Part shown: positions 10,506 through 20,785 of the stretch, in pieces
Position numbering within the stretch: position 1 is the stretch's first letter
Layout of the letters: every line of letters starts with the position of its first letter
NCBI GenBank assembly: GCA_026027325.1
Contig: JAMSLZ010000015.1
Coordinates: forward strand, 372,001-436,000
DNA: 64,000 bases
Source of the DNA: Actinomucor elegans
Lineage: Eukaryota > Mucoromycota > Mucoromycetes > Mucorales > Mucoraceae
Direction of reading: 5' to 3'
The notes under the pieces: model-generated
The model's database searches: none
Seen by the model: the letters and a program-made list of their open reading frames with translations, nothing else
What the model was told of the DNA's origin: nothing
Position numbers and translations under genes: made by a program

Positions 10506-12400
10506 GATTTATTTTACTTTTCTTATGAATGTAAAAAGAAAGATAACAAAATTAAATAACGCGATTGTTGAGAGTCACACGGACAAAGACAAATCCTTAT
10601 GTCATTGTATTTTTAATATTTAAAATTATTACTATGGTATTTATTGGATAGCGGCAATTTAAAATTGTAAAGGAGGAGGAGGTCAGAAGAAGATCCTCTA
10701 ATTTTCCTAGACCAAAAATATTTCCTCTATTTACTTGAAGAATGTGGTATTGTAGATAAGCATAAAGCTTATTAAAAAAGTTTATGCATTGAGTTATTTG
10801 TATGAAATCAAATATTACGTCAATTTTATGGACTTTTTCTTAATAAAAAATTAACTTTGAGGCTTTCATAACTAGTGCATATTATATTTTATAATATATG
10901 AAATCTATATTGTTCAAACATTACATCTTGAAAATATCTTCTTATTGCTCTGTAAAAGAAGTAAATTTTGAAAATTTCTTCTCCTTTAGGCGTATATGCC
11001 TTTGAGACTTTTCTGAATTTAGGCATCTTTAAGCCAAATTTTAACATCTCTCCATTTTGCAGTTTAATATCGTATCTGATGACTAACACATATCCTGGAA
11101 AAAAAAATTGAATAAACAAGGATCATTATTTGAATGAATTACTACGAGTATACTATGTTTTAGTGATTGATTATGAAATGATATATTTTGCATAACTTGT
11201 ATCTAATGATCTATAGATCTCATCATTGGTGGTCAATCGTCACAACTGCTCAGTATTATATGTTTAAAATAAACCTACACATTCAGCAGAAGCTTCAATT
11301 CAATGAATGTCTATTGAATTTTCGTATATCAATGCATTACTGGGAGTTGTATAGGAAGCAATAGTGCCTCTAGATCCAAAAAAAAAAAAAGAAAATTAGT
11401 TTCTAGGAAGAGGAATTATTAAATCGAGAATATCCTTCAATTACAACTCAAGGATATATCAGCTGATAAGCAGAACATAATTGCATATTGAATAGAAATG
11501 CCCAGAAAAATTGGATCGATACGACATAAATGTATAATAAAGCATTTTGAGCAGCTATAAATAACTGTTTTCAAAAGCTGTTGGTATCTTTCCTTTATAA
11601 TGGCTCTGTGCATATTGGGTCTACTACTTTTTTTATATACATGTGAATGGCAAACAAACAAACTTGTATAGGGGCGCTATTTGTTACTACGGTTATCACA
11701 ATTTGTTCTTTATTACATGATTTGTCGTATATGCAAAATCTAATAACCATAGATTGATTATTTTCCAAAAATTAGATATGGACCTAGACAATGCCCAAGA
11801 GTATTTTATTGTATTAGCAACATTATTATTAACAACTCAGGTTGATAAATAAAATGATTAGATTTGTATAGTATTCTTAAGCGTTCAGCTCAAGTCTGGT
11901 GTAAATATTCAAAGCAATTCCATTTAGTATACTTTCAAGTTTATCCCTGAAGGCTGTTGCATATTTTTGGATGTTTAAATTGATCGCAGATTAATGGGAT
12001 TAACTATTTAGCTTGCACGTTTCACTTGGCATCTGTGCTTCTTGTTTTAGCTCCAACGGGAAGAAAAAAGGAAGCTTAGTTTACGAGCCTCGGATGTATG
12101 GCTTTTCTTAGGTTATAAAGTGAATATCGTTTATTTTTATTCTAAAGTTCGTCTGCACAACGTTCAATATCATTTGTCTTGGTATTAAATGCTACGCCGT
12201 GGCTGATTTACATGTGTGCGCAATTACCTTTTGCTATTATCTATTCTAGAACAAGGTGAAATATGACTGGATCTCTAGCTTATTAAGCGTCATCATAGAA
12301 AGCAGTGCATATAATTTATCTATTTGGCGCTCATATAAAAGCAGACAGTCTTTGATTTCTACCTTCTTCCTTCTCTTTCTGCAGTTACTGTCTTATTGCG
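10506..12400. other. Spacer without a supportable gene
   Basis: AT-rich with homopolymer A/T runs. Minus-strand frames at 10889-11119 and 11437-11661 have no recognisable domain. The right end holds the promoter of the SWIRM gene. Confidence 0.5.
12333..12340 (+). promoter_or_regulatory. TATA box of the SWIRM gene
   Basis: A TATAAAA match lies about 65 bp upstream of the ATG at 12401, followed by a CT-rich stretch (12355-12385), a usual fungal start region. Confidence 0.45.
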
Positions 12401-13529
12401 ATGCCTTTAATAAGAGATCAGTATATGGGTAATCCCAGCAAGTATTTATCTCCACCAGTCTCTCCAAAACAGCATTTTGAGCTTAGTTTTCGCAGTCGTC
12501 CAATGAACCAAGCGACAGCAAGTAAAGACGAACATGAAGATTGGATTTCAGTAGAGTCACTACCTCTTTCACCGACATCAAGCTCTTCATATAGCACCCA
12601 AATATTTGAGCATACAGTTGAACAACAACAGCTTGTCAAAACATCTTTCATCGTCGCTTCCAGCCGGAGGAAGCAAAAAAAGCCAAACCCATCATTACCT
12701 ACGTCTACTGCAGGCGCTTTTCAAATGCCATTCGTATCGCATGATGCTTATCCGAAAGATTATCGTACGTCCATTTCATTCATATCACCTCCAGAATCAT
12801 CTTGCCCCAATCATACTGATGTAACAAGAAAGAAAAAAAGAAGACATAGAAACGATTGTGCAACAATATCTAACACAATGTGCTTGGCATCCATCAAAAA
12901 GGAGCAAAAGAGTAGCCAGTCTAGTAGAGATTGCATGTCAATCCATGCCATCTTGGACCAAGAACTAGTTGATACGAATCCATTGGCTACTCAGCCCCTA
13001 AATGAAAGCTTAAATGAGGCTGTTATCTCGGCTGATGAAGACGGTGCTATCAGTAAAAAAGCTAAAACAGACGCTGCTCTGATTTATGATAATTTAAGCG
13101 CAGATTCTGATCAAGCAACGCTATTCCGTAATTCGGAAGAATGGATCCCTAGTCTTGAGGTATTTAATCGAAAGCCTACTGTTCGCATTTCATGGAAAGG
13201 TATGTTTGATCATATAAATGAAATGCAAAGCTAATTTTTTTTTTTATTTAAAAAAAAAAGGTTCTCCTCTAAAGATTAAACATATGCCTTATTTTGAAAA
13301 GCTTCATCCTGGAGAGGCTACCATTGCCGGTACTCTTCGATTAACACCTGAACAATACCTGAAATGTAAATGGGCATTGGTGTTAGCTGCTAAACACGCG
13401 TATGAGACCAATTCCATGTTTAGAAAATCCGAAGCACAAAAAGTATGCTGTATTGATGTGAATAAGACCAGTGTGCTTTGGAATACCTTTGGTAAACTAG
13501 GCTGGTTAGGTCCTAAATGGCCACACTGA
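12401..13529 (+). CDS. SWIRM-domain protein, Fun19/Laf-like, 2 exons
   Basis: Exons are 12401-13199 and 13261-13529, giving about 355 aa. The first ~260 residues are Ser/Pro/Thr-rich and disordered, with a KKKRRHR basic cluster (~145) that may be a nuclear signal. The C-terminal ~95 residues form a SWIRM domain: FNRKPTVRISWKG, then MPYFEKLHPGEATIAGTLRL, TPEQYLKCKWALVLAAKHA, and CCIDVNKTSVLWNTFGKLGWL. SWIRM domains occur in chromatin complexes; the stand-alone fungal type (yeast Fun19, fission yeast Laf proteins) accompanies histone deacetylase complexes, so a nuclear chromatin role is the best inference. The intron splits the domain's first helix and is confirmed by phase and by uninterrupted domain sequence. 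Confidence 0.82.
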
Positions 13530-13634
13530 GCAACTTTTATGTTTTCCTTACCTTATGTATGCTTTATTGACCTGTAAATAGCAAAAAGTGGCCGAAAAAA
13601 GTAAATCCGCGCCTAAAATCCTATTAACTATACT

Positions 13635-13810
13635 ATGCCTGCGCCCAAACTATTACCAAATACCATTTCCTATGCTCCAATTGCACTATTGTACGTATAT
13701 TATACTATATTATGTATTAAATAAACGTGATATTATATTCTATTTCAAGTCAATTTGGTAGCTCAAGGCGTGTCAGCTTCCTGCGCACACAAGCATCTGT
13801 GTCAGAATAA
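13635..13810 (+). CDS. Possible tiny two-exon gene (38 codons)
   Basis: An ATG at 13635 opens MPAPKLLPNTISYAPIALF. A good donor (GTACGT at ~13691) and an acceptor after TTTCAAG (~13749) join it in frame to QFGSSRRVSFLRTQASVSE and a stop. The intron length is typical here and the sequence before and after splicing is coherent. There is no recognised family, and chance cannot be excluded for something so short. Confidence 0.2.
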
Positions 13811-14150
13811 TGTCTGTGCTACACTTATAGTTCAGGGCTGAATATCACTCTCAATTAAAAAGACAAACGGCCTCGTTTACAGCTAAAGTTTGAACACATA
13901 GCAAACAAAATTTGCAGCTGAAACCATAGTAGAACGGCTACACTTGTGCTTTTTTTTTTTTGCCAAGAGTAGCACAAGATTATACTGTGAAGCAATGTTC
14001 TTTTGCCGATCCCCGGTCGGGTTATTCGCTTTAATTGAGTCAAGAAGAAGAAAAAAGTTCATTGCGCTTAGGCATATCCTTTAGTAGTATGTCTACAAAT
14101 ACTACAGTTGAAACATAATATTTGAACAATGCCTAGTTGTTGAACCTACA

Positions 14151-14184
<34 letters not shown>

Positions 14185-15265
14185 ATTCTGCTGAGCATAC
14201 TGTGTCACTACTAACCAAAAGATTAAACTAACCATAAGAAGCGTTTCGCGTTCTATATTGGTCAACCTTGACCGGGGAATTGCAATTTTATGAGGCCTTG
14301 AGCCAAACCCGCCACACATCCTCTAATTTATTATTGCATAAATAAGCGCTTGTAAGTGACTGTAACCTTTTTTTTGAGAAAAAAAACTTTATTTTCAAGA
14401 AAATAGAGCTATAAGGAACAATGGAAACTAGAGAACAACACCAATGGTTTACGTTTACAACAAAGTGTTAGATGATAAGCGGAAAAATAGTTTCTCCACA
14501 GAGTTAATTCCGTACACAAGTCAAAAATAAACTTGGTCTGCATATACAATCTGGTCAGAAACAGATAACACCTGCTCGAAAGTGAATGTTGCTCTTTATT
14601 CATGGCAGAGCCTCAAAACTCAAGGCATCATGTCAGATTGTCGCTTTCTGACCAAAAAATTTTTTTACGTCATTTTTTTGTTAACGCAATTCTCAAATCC
14701 AATTACAGGCAGTTAATAAAGATTCAAAGTTAAGACAACAAAAGACATTACAATAGAAGTTTTCAAAACCTTTACTGGATCTGCCAAGGCGGTAGGATCT
14801 TTAATGACCAAGACATCAAAAGTGATAGGTGTATAGCCCCTTCCTATTTGCTAATTTTAGCTTTGTCTAGATTCGACCAGAAGATAGCCTGTAATTAACC
14901 GAGTAATGACATACACATTATGCCATTAGGATTCTGTAAAATAACGGTCAACGGTAATGAATCAGATATCATATATATCTGTTTTTGGAAAGCCACTGAA
15001 TGGTTTAGCATGGCTTGTAAGACTTCATAATGCAAGCATTGGTGAAACGAAAATTAACGACTATCCGTATACAGCATAGATTCTAGATTCACATTGTCGA
15101 TTATCCATTATGTATATTAATTATAAATTTAGAAAGTTTAAAGGTTTTTAGTCAAGTCAAATAATCGTTGGTTTATGGAGGCTACGAACGGATGACTACC
15201 TGCAAAAAACCGAATATATCAGGCGTGTTGTAATAGATCTAAGGTTTTATCTGGCGGAGTAATTT
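13811..15265. other. Spacer left of the foldback element
   Basis: No gene seen. It contains a 32-nt A tract at 14152-14183 and short chance frames only. Confidence 0.5.
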
Positions 15266-16323
15266 ATTTTGCGCATAAACTATTAATCAAATGCCTCATT
15301 TTGACTGCTGCTACTGCTGCTGCTGGTGGGATCAACCAAGAGATCTATGGATCTATAAATCGAAATCATGCAAATTGTCTTTACTTCAAAATCACACACT
15401 AAACTATAATATATTTCTAGCATTTCGTTCAGGTGGAAGGTTCTAGGGCAGTTAGTACTTTACTGTGAGCATCCACTAGTAATCAGATCGAACATTAAAC
15501 TAGCATCGCTTGAGAAAAGTAGAGAGGTTAAAAATGGCAAGAATCCCCAAGATATGCCCTTAGGCTCAAATTTTCGAACTTTATTTTATTTTTACCAAGC
15601 ATGATGGTGATATTTTCAAGAGATAATATTCAATAACTTAAGTTTATTATAACTAAATGTCAGAGAAATGAACTCAAAATAATAATGTGACAGATTCTCA
15701 CCCTTGGTACAATCGTCTATTTGGTCTCTAATACCATTACCTTGCTTTAATATATTAATTTAGTTTATACTACCCCTTAAATAAATAAGAGAAAGCTGTT
15801 ATTATAAGAAATGAAAGAAATAGAGAAGATAGAGAAAATGAATAACTAGTTGTTAGTAAAAAGAAAATAAAGCATGGCTCTAGGAGCATCTACCATATTA
15901 GGAGACGTAATGAAGCCAACTGAGATTGATTTAGGTACAACAAACAATGGTGAATACGCAAAACACTTTCCCTTGAAAGTATCATCATCATGCTTGGTAA
16001 AAATAAAATAAAGTTCGAAAATTTGAGCCTAAGGGCATATCTTGGGGATTCTTGCCATTTTTAACCTCTCTACTTTTCTCAAGCGATGCTAGTTTAATGT
16101 TCGATCTGATTACTAGTGGATGCTCACAGTAAAGTACTAACTGCCCTAGAACCTTCCACCTGAACGAAATGCTAGAAACATATTATAGTTTAGTGTGTGA
16201 TTTTGAAGTAAAGACAATTTGCATGATTTCGATTTATAGATCCATAGATCTCTTGGTTGATCCCACCAGCAGCAGCAGCAGCAGTCAAAATGAGGCATTT
16301 GATTAATAGTTTATGCGCAAAAT
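15266..16323. mobile_element. Long foldback element with ~355 bp inverted arms
   Basis: The sequence from about 15266 to 15622 recurs as its reverse complement from about 15971 to 16323 with only scattered mismatches. Outer ends both read ATTTTGCGCATAAACTATTA; inner parts share CATGATG.TGATA.TTTCAAG. Each arm has a CTG/CAG-type run near its outer end (six triplets on the right, interrupted on the left). The ~348 bp loop is AT-rich and codes for nothing seen. No clear target duplication was found. The architecture is that of a foldback/MITE-type element; a transcript through it would fold into long double-stranded RNA. The near-identity of the arms points to recent origin or gene conversion. 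Confidence 0.75.
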
Positions 16324-16839
16324 GAATCGCTTTACTTATTAGAGTGTTTAACAAAGATATTGTTAGAGTCTCTTCGTTTTCACTCTGAGAGTTTTGTATT
16401 ATTTATTAATCCCAATCCAGTGCTTCTCTACAGACTTTTATACTGAAACTTCCAATGAGCTATGCTTGTTATGTCTGAAAATTTCTTTTTGATGTGCCTG
16501 CGTCAAAACTTAGTTGTACTTTCTGGGACAGTTGGGTAAAATATACCGAGCAATCAGAAGGAAGCAAACAAGCTGTCATATGAGGTGGAATTTGATATTT
16601 ACGATTTCTGCAGTATCTACTGTAGACTCATAAACACAGTGAAAGACGTATATAGTAATAAATCAATCAGCATAATAAAGGAATGGCTTTGAGCTTTATT
16701 GTCGTGTAATCTTGTTTACATATAATAATTGAAAAGAGGCTATCGGTGCTCCAAACCTTATAAGGTGGTTTGAAAAATACACAATAAATTTATTTAACGC
16801 GTTTATTCTTTCTCACTAATTCCAACCATATATTATACA
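16324..16839. other. Upstream region of the exonuclease gene
   Basis: No coding potential. It is the probable promoter and 5' leader of the gene at 16840. No convincing TATA box was chosen. Confidence 0.4.
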
Positions 16840-19800
16840 ATGGAAGCAAGTGATTTAAAAATCACTTTATACGAGTATTGGGAAAACACAATCAAATCCT
16901 CAGAAGCTGCATTAGCCATGTTATCAGTTTTTGAAGGAAAACATGAGATAGTTGATAATGCTATTGCTTCTCTTCGAACACTTGTTAATCAAGGTCTTGA
17001 TTATCGATCTCTAATCCAACAAAAGAATTCACGGCAGCAGCGCTACCCGAAACGATTATATGAAACCTTTGATCAAGAACCAAGTTGGAAGCGAGTTGAC
17101 GCTCATACTTTCGAAGTACCTCTTAAAAACAACATTGTTGCTACTTGTATTGCTGTGAATACCGTTGAACAGCTCGATAAAATGATCAAAGATGTCTACC
17201 AAGCGCCCTATATATCCATTGACTGTGAATTTCTCGGCACTAAAAAAGCTATGCCTGAACTGAAGTTGCTTCAAATTGGTGTGTCCTCCAGCAAAGGTTA
17301 TGCAGTACAAGTAGATATACTGGGCGTTCAGATAATTACCGACAAACTGAAGCCTGTATTAGAAGACGAGAAGTTAAATATAGTTGGCTGGTCTTTTCGA
17401 TCTGATGCCATGGCGATTGAGTCATATTTCAAAGAGATTTCACAGGCGCCCGTCTTGGATCTACAGTCAAAGCTACAAGGTGTCGCTGTCGAGACAATGA
17501 ATTTGGCTGCAGCTATGGATAAGTTTGCGCAATCATGGGAAGGTTTGGACGCATTTCAAAATGCAAAGCAGTTTGGTGGCTCGTTTAGTTATTTGAATGA
17601 ACAGTGTGTTTGGCTTGTAAACCCATTACCGCCTAAGGCTTTGGTCTATGCTGTATTTGATGTGTTGAGCGTTCATGCACTTCATCAATATACTAAAGAG
17701 CTTTCTGAAAATGAATCAAACTATTGGCCTTGCACTGTTCTTAATACTACTTCTGTAAAAGCTTTGGATCGTTTCCACCGTCAAAGAGCCAAAGGTATAT
17801 CTGCATCCCCAACTCCTCTCTCTTCACCTTCAGGGCCAATGAGTAAAGGAAAAGCACCTATTTATGGGCCACCATCTAGGGCTCGTCGCAAGTATAAAAG
17901 CAAAGATCGATATGAAGAGTTACCTATCTCTGTATCTCCTCAACCAGAAACAAGTGATGGTTATGATGATAATGATCCAAGATTTACTATGGATTTGCAA
18001 AAGGCTATTGCTCTCTCCGTTCAAGAATCAAAGTCTCCTGAAATTCAAACTGGTGAAGGCAGTTTATCGTCTGATCGAGTGGTAGGTGATTTAGTGTCGG
18101 ATCAAAACAACTACAATCAATATATTGGTTCCTTGGATGAAGTGCCTGCAACAGCAGCATCTGTTACCTTTGCTGAAAATGTAGTAGCTGTGCCTAAAGA
18201 AGAGGAAATGGCTGCGCCTGGCTGGGGTGCTATTAATCTGGATGATCAGCCTTTTATCGGCGGAAACTTTCAACTTAATGCCAACGCACCTGGGTTTGTG
18301 CCCAAGAAAGAATGTACTACTACCACTGCCACTGTCACCACCGCTACATCACCATCCTCGTCCGTTGCAACAGTAAATAACATAAATACCCCCAGTAATA
18401 CCACATCAACAGCTAAAACCAAAACCGTATGGGCTAAGATGGATGAAAAAACAACGGAACCCAAGACCGCATCTCAATCACAACCAGGATGGGGAAGTGT
18501 GGTTGATAAAGGGAAGGAAATGAAGACCACTCAAAAATCATCTTGGAAGTCTGCTGAAGAATATGAGCAGTTTAAACAACAAACATGGCAATCCCTTCCA
18601 CAGAAGCAAGAGCAATATACCTGGCAATCTTTTCAACAGCAACAAGAGCAACAGTCGCCTCAGCAACCGTTTTACAGAACACCAAAGCAATCGTACAGAC
18701 AATCACCTCAGCAGTCAAATGTTAGATTGCCTTCTAAGCACCAACAGCAACAACAGCGGTTTACTAAACCTACATTTCAGTCGCCCAATACCTACAGTAG
18801 CAGCAGTAGCAGCAGTAGCAGCAGCAGCAGCAGCCTTTTACCCTCGAATAATGAATCTAACTGGTCAAAGCCTGCTATACTTTCACCTTCTACTCCAAAT
18901 GCACCATTAACAGCATCTAGTATATCGTCTACACCTGCCTCTGCCACAGTTTCTGCCACTTCATCACCAACAGCTGCTAATACTACTGCTACTATTAGCC
19001 AATTCAAGGCCAAACCTAGCAAAGCCAAGTATAGTGCCGATTTTAAGATGCGTTTAAGCAAAGGTGATCAAACTGGTTCATTTACTTGGGATACTGGGGT
19101 CGATGGTAATAGTATGACAGCAGCGTCTTGGAAAAACTTTGCCAGCACAACAGAATCTAATTGGAAATTGGGAAATGACACGGACATAGACGCTATGGAA
19201 AAAGCTGCAGCAGAAGCCGCGGCAGCCGCATCCAAGCAAAAACAGCGCAAGGAATACAAGTTCAACACTGTAGTAAGTGCCCATACTTCTTTGCAAGTAG
19301 GTGGCCCAATCGGCGACACTGCAACAGGCACTTTACACGAAAACAAGCGTGATAACTGGGCTATAACAGAAGAAATGCCGGATACTATGGTGATGCCCAT
19401 GAACCAAATTCCTATCCGTAAAAATTTCTCTGGCCCTCGTATCATGAATCCTGATGATGGCGATTATGATGGTGATGGTTATACCGATGATGATGATGAG
19501 GAAGACGAGGGTGATCAAGAGGAGTCCACAGTTAAAAAACCAGAAGGTAGTTTGGAGGATTTGCCCATTTTTGAAGATGGTATCTACCTATATGGTGAAG
19601 GTCATAGAGAACTATACATGTTGAAATTGACAGCACCAGATCATTTAGATATGATCCAGATACCACCTGCTGGCACTCCATTCTCAGTAACAATTGGTTT
19701 CCATGTTGTGGATGGCAAAAACGGCGATTTGAACTTGAAGGCATTACAGTTGTATTTGAGTACTGGCGCTTCTTATACATGTGTCTTGGAACAGGCGTGT

Positions 19801-20256
19801 TTGTTGAGCTTTAGATCCAAGCTAAAATCGACCAAGTTTGGACAGTTGCTGACGGATCCTCATATTAAGCGTATTTGCTGGTATCCCAAATATATTGAAA
19901 CACCGATGACCCAGAAACTGGGATTCCCTTTGGGCAACTGTATTGATTTGTCTGTGAAGGTCAATCATTACATCGAATCGTTGAATATAAACTCAGATAT
20001 TTATAGTTTCAAGGCTGCGGTTGACCGTTTCCTCAAAAGCTGGCCAGATTTGGAACTGTACAATGAGATCAAGCTTGATTTCGAAAAGAGTTTCAACAGC
20101 AAAAGGTTCTCTGGTAGTTGCTGGGACCGCCAAAAATTACCTGAAGCAGTATTAAAGTACTCTGCTTTTCAAGGTTTAACTGCATACGCTTTATACCAAG
20201 TATCTGAAGGATTTGGTTTAGACGATAATGATTTCATATATGAAAGTGGAAAGTGA
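16840..20256 (+). CDS. DEDDy 3'-5' exonuclease with Trp/GW-rich linker (QIP-like candidate), intronless
   Basis: 1138 aa in one exon. Residues ~100-290 form a DnaQ/WRN-type exonuclease domain: Exo I SIDCEFLG (Asp128, Glu130), Exo II LNIVGWSFRSD (Asp189), Exo III LVYAVFDVLS (Tyr270, Asp274), so the four acidic residues and the Tyr are all present. Residues ~290-900 are low complexity (Gln, Ser, Thr, Ala) but carry spaced tryptophans, including two PGWG motifs (Trp462, Trp551) and many SW/NW/TW sites, resembling Argonaute-binding 'AGO hook' regions. An acidic run lies near 870-893. Residues ~905-1125 resemble a second exonuclease fold that keeps the C-terminal 'LKYSAFQGLTAYALY' helix but lacks the D-x-E motif. 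Fungal QIP proteins are exonucleases that strip passenger strands for Argonaute; assigning this gene to them is inference. Being intronless at 3.4 kb is unusual here. Confidence 0.75.
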   Translation: MEASDLKITLYEYWENTIKSSEAALAMLSVFEGKHEIVDNAIASLRTLVNQGLDYRSLIQQKNSRQQRYPKRLYETFDQEPSWKRVDAHTFEVPLKNNIVATCIAVNTVEQLDKMIKDVYQAPYISIDCEFLGTKKAMPELKLLQIGVSSSKGYAVQVDILGVQIITDKLKPVLEDEKLNIVGWSFRSDAMAIESYFKEISQAPVLDLQSKLQGVAVETMNLAAAMDKFAQSWEGLDAFQNAKQFGGSFSYLNEQCVWLVNPLPPKALVYAVFDVLSVHALHQYTKELSENESNYWPCTVLNTTSVKALDRFHRQRAKGISASPTPLSSPSGPMSKGKAPIYGPPSRARRKYKSKDRYEELPISVSPQPETSDGYDDNDPRFTMDLQKAIALSVQESKSPEIQTGEGSLSSDRVVGDLVSDQNNYNQYIGSLDEVPATAASVTFAENVVAVPKEEEMAAPGWGAINLDDQPFIGGNFQLNANAPGFVPKKECTTTTATVTTATSPSSSVATVNNINTPSNTTSTAKTKTVWAKMDEKTTEPKTASQSQPGWGSVVDKGKEMKTTQKSSWKSAEEYEQFKQQTWQSLPQKQEQYTWQSFQQQQEQQSPQQPFYRTPKQSYRQSPQQSNVRLPSKHQQQQQRFTKPTFQSPNTYSSSSSSSSSSSSSLLPSNNESNWSKPAILSPSTPNAPLTASSISSTPASATVSATSSPTAANTTATISQFKAKPSKAKYSADFKMRLSKGDQTGSFTWDTGVDGNSMTAASWKNFASTTESNWKLGNDTDIDAMEKAAAEAAAAASKQKQRKEYKFNTVVSAHTSLQVGGPIGDTATGTLHENKRDNWAITEEMPDTMVMPMNQIPIRKNFSGPRIMNPDDGDYDGDGYTDDDDEEDEGDQEESTVKKPEGSLEDLPIFEDGIYLYGEGHRELYMLKLTAPDHLDMIQIPPAGTPFSVTIGFHVVDGKNGDLNLKALQLYLSTGASYTCVLEQACLLSFRSKLKSTKFGQLLTDPHIKRICWYPKYIETPMTQKLGFPLGNCIDLSVKVNHYIESLNINSDIYSFKAAVDRFLKSWPDLELYNEIKLDFEKSFNSKRFSGSCWDRQKLPEAVLKYSAFQGLTAYALYQVSEGFGLDDNDFIYESGK

Positions 20257-20531
20257 TTCAAATCAATAAAATAATAGTGATACAAGACATAATTGGCGCG
20301 AAAAAAGCATATATAGTTATGATATTATACAAGTAAAATAGGAGTTGTTATCTTATATATGCTCCTCTTCTATCTATTTAGGACCCCTATTGAACGCTCC
20401 TCTTGATATATAATGAAAGATGACTCTTCCCTGGTTTTGTTACATATGATAATGCTCCTTTCAATCTATTAGAACAGATGAATGGGATATCATGTGAATC
20501 AACAAGGTTAAACAGATAGAAGCATTTCATT

Positions 20532-20565
<34 letters not shown>

Positions 20566-20785
20566 CGAAAACCTATCTAGAGATGTTTGTTACAGATACA
20601 CAGCAGGAAGGAAACATAATCTCGCGTATCATAGAGACAAACAAAGCACAGAGACTCGCTGCAAGTCCAAAGTTCAAGGAGTTTCTTTGTGCAAAAGTGT
20701 ACGACCTGAGAAAAAGAATGAAAACGGTTCTTTTCTAAGCTACTTTCTTTCCTTCTTTTCTAGTTTTCCTTTACATACCAAGACC
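20257..20785. other. Intergenic region with a 32-nt A tract
   Basis: 3' flank of the exonuclease gene and 5' flank of the methyltransferase gene. A pure A run spans about 20533-20564. The last ~50 bp are CT-rich, a typical fungal start region. Confidence 0.5.

Noticed and set aside
10889..11119. Minus-strand frame of 76 codons
   Set aside because: Starts directly in an A/T run, no family sense, no supporting splice or promoter signals.
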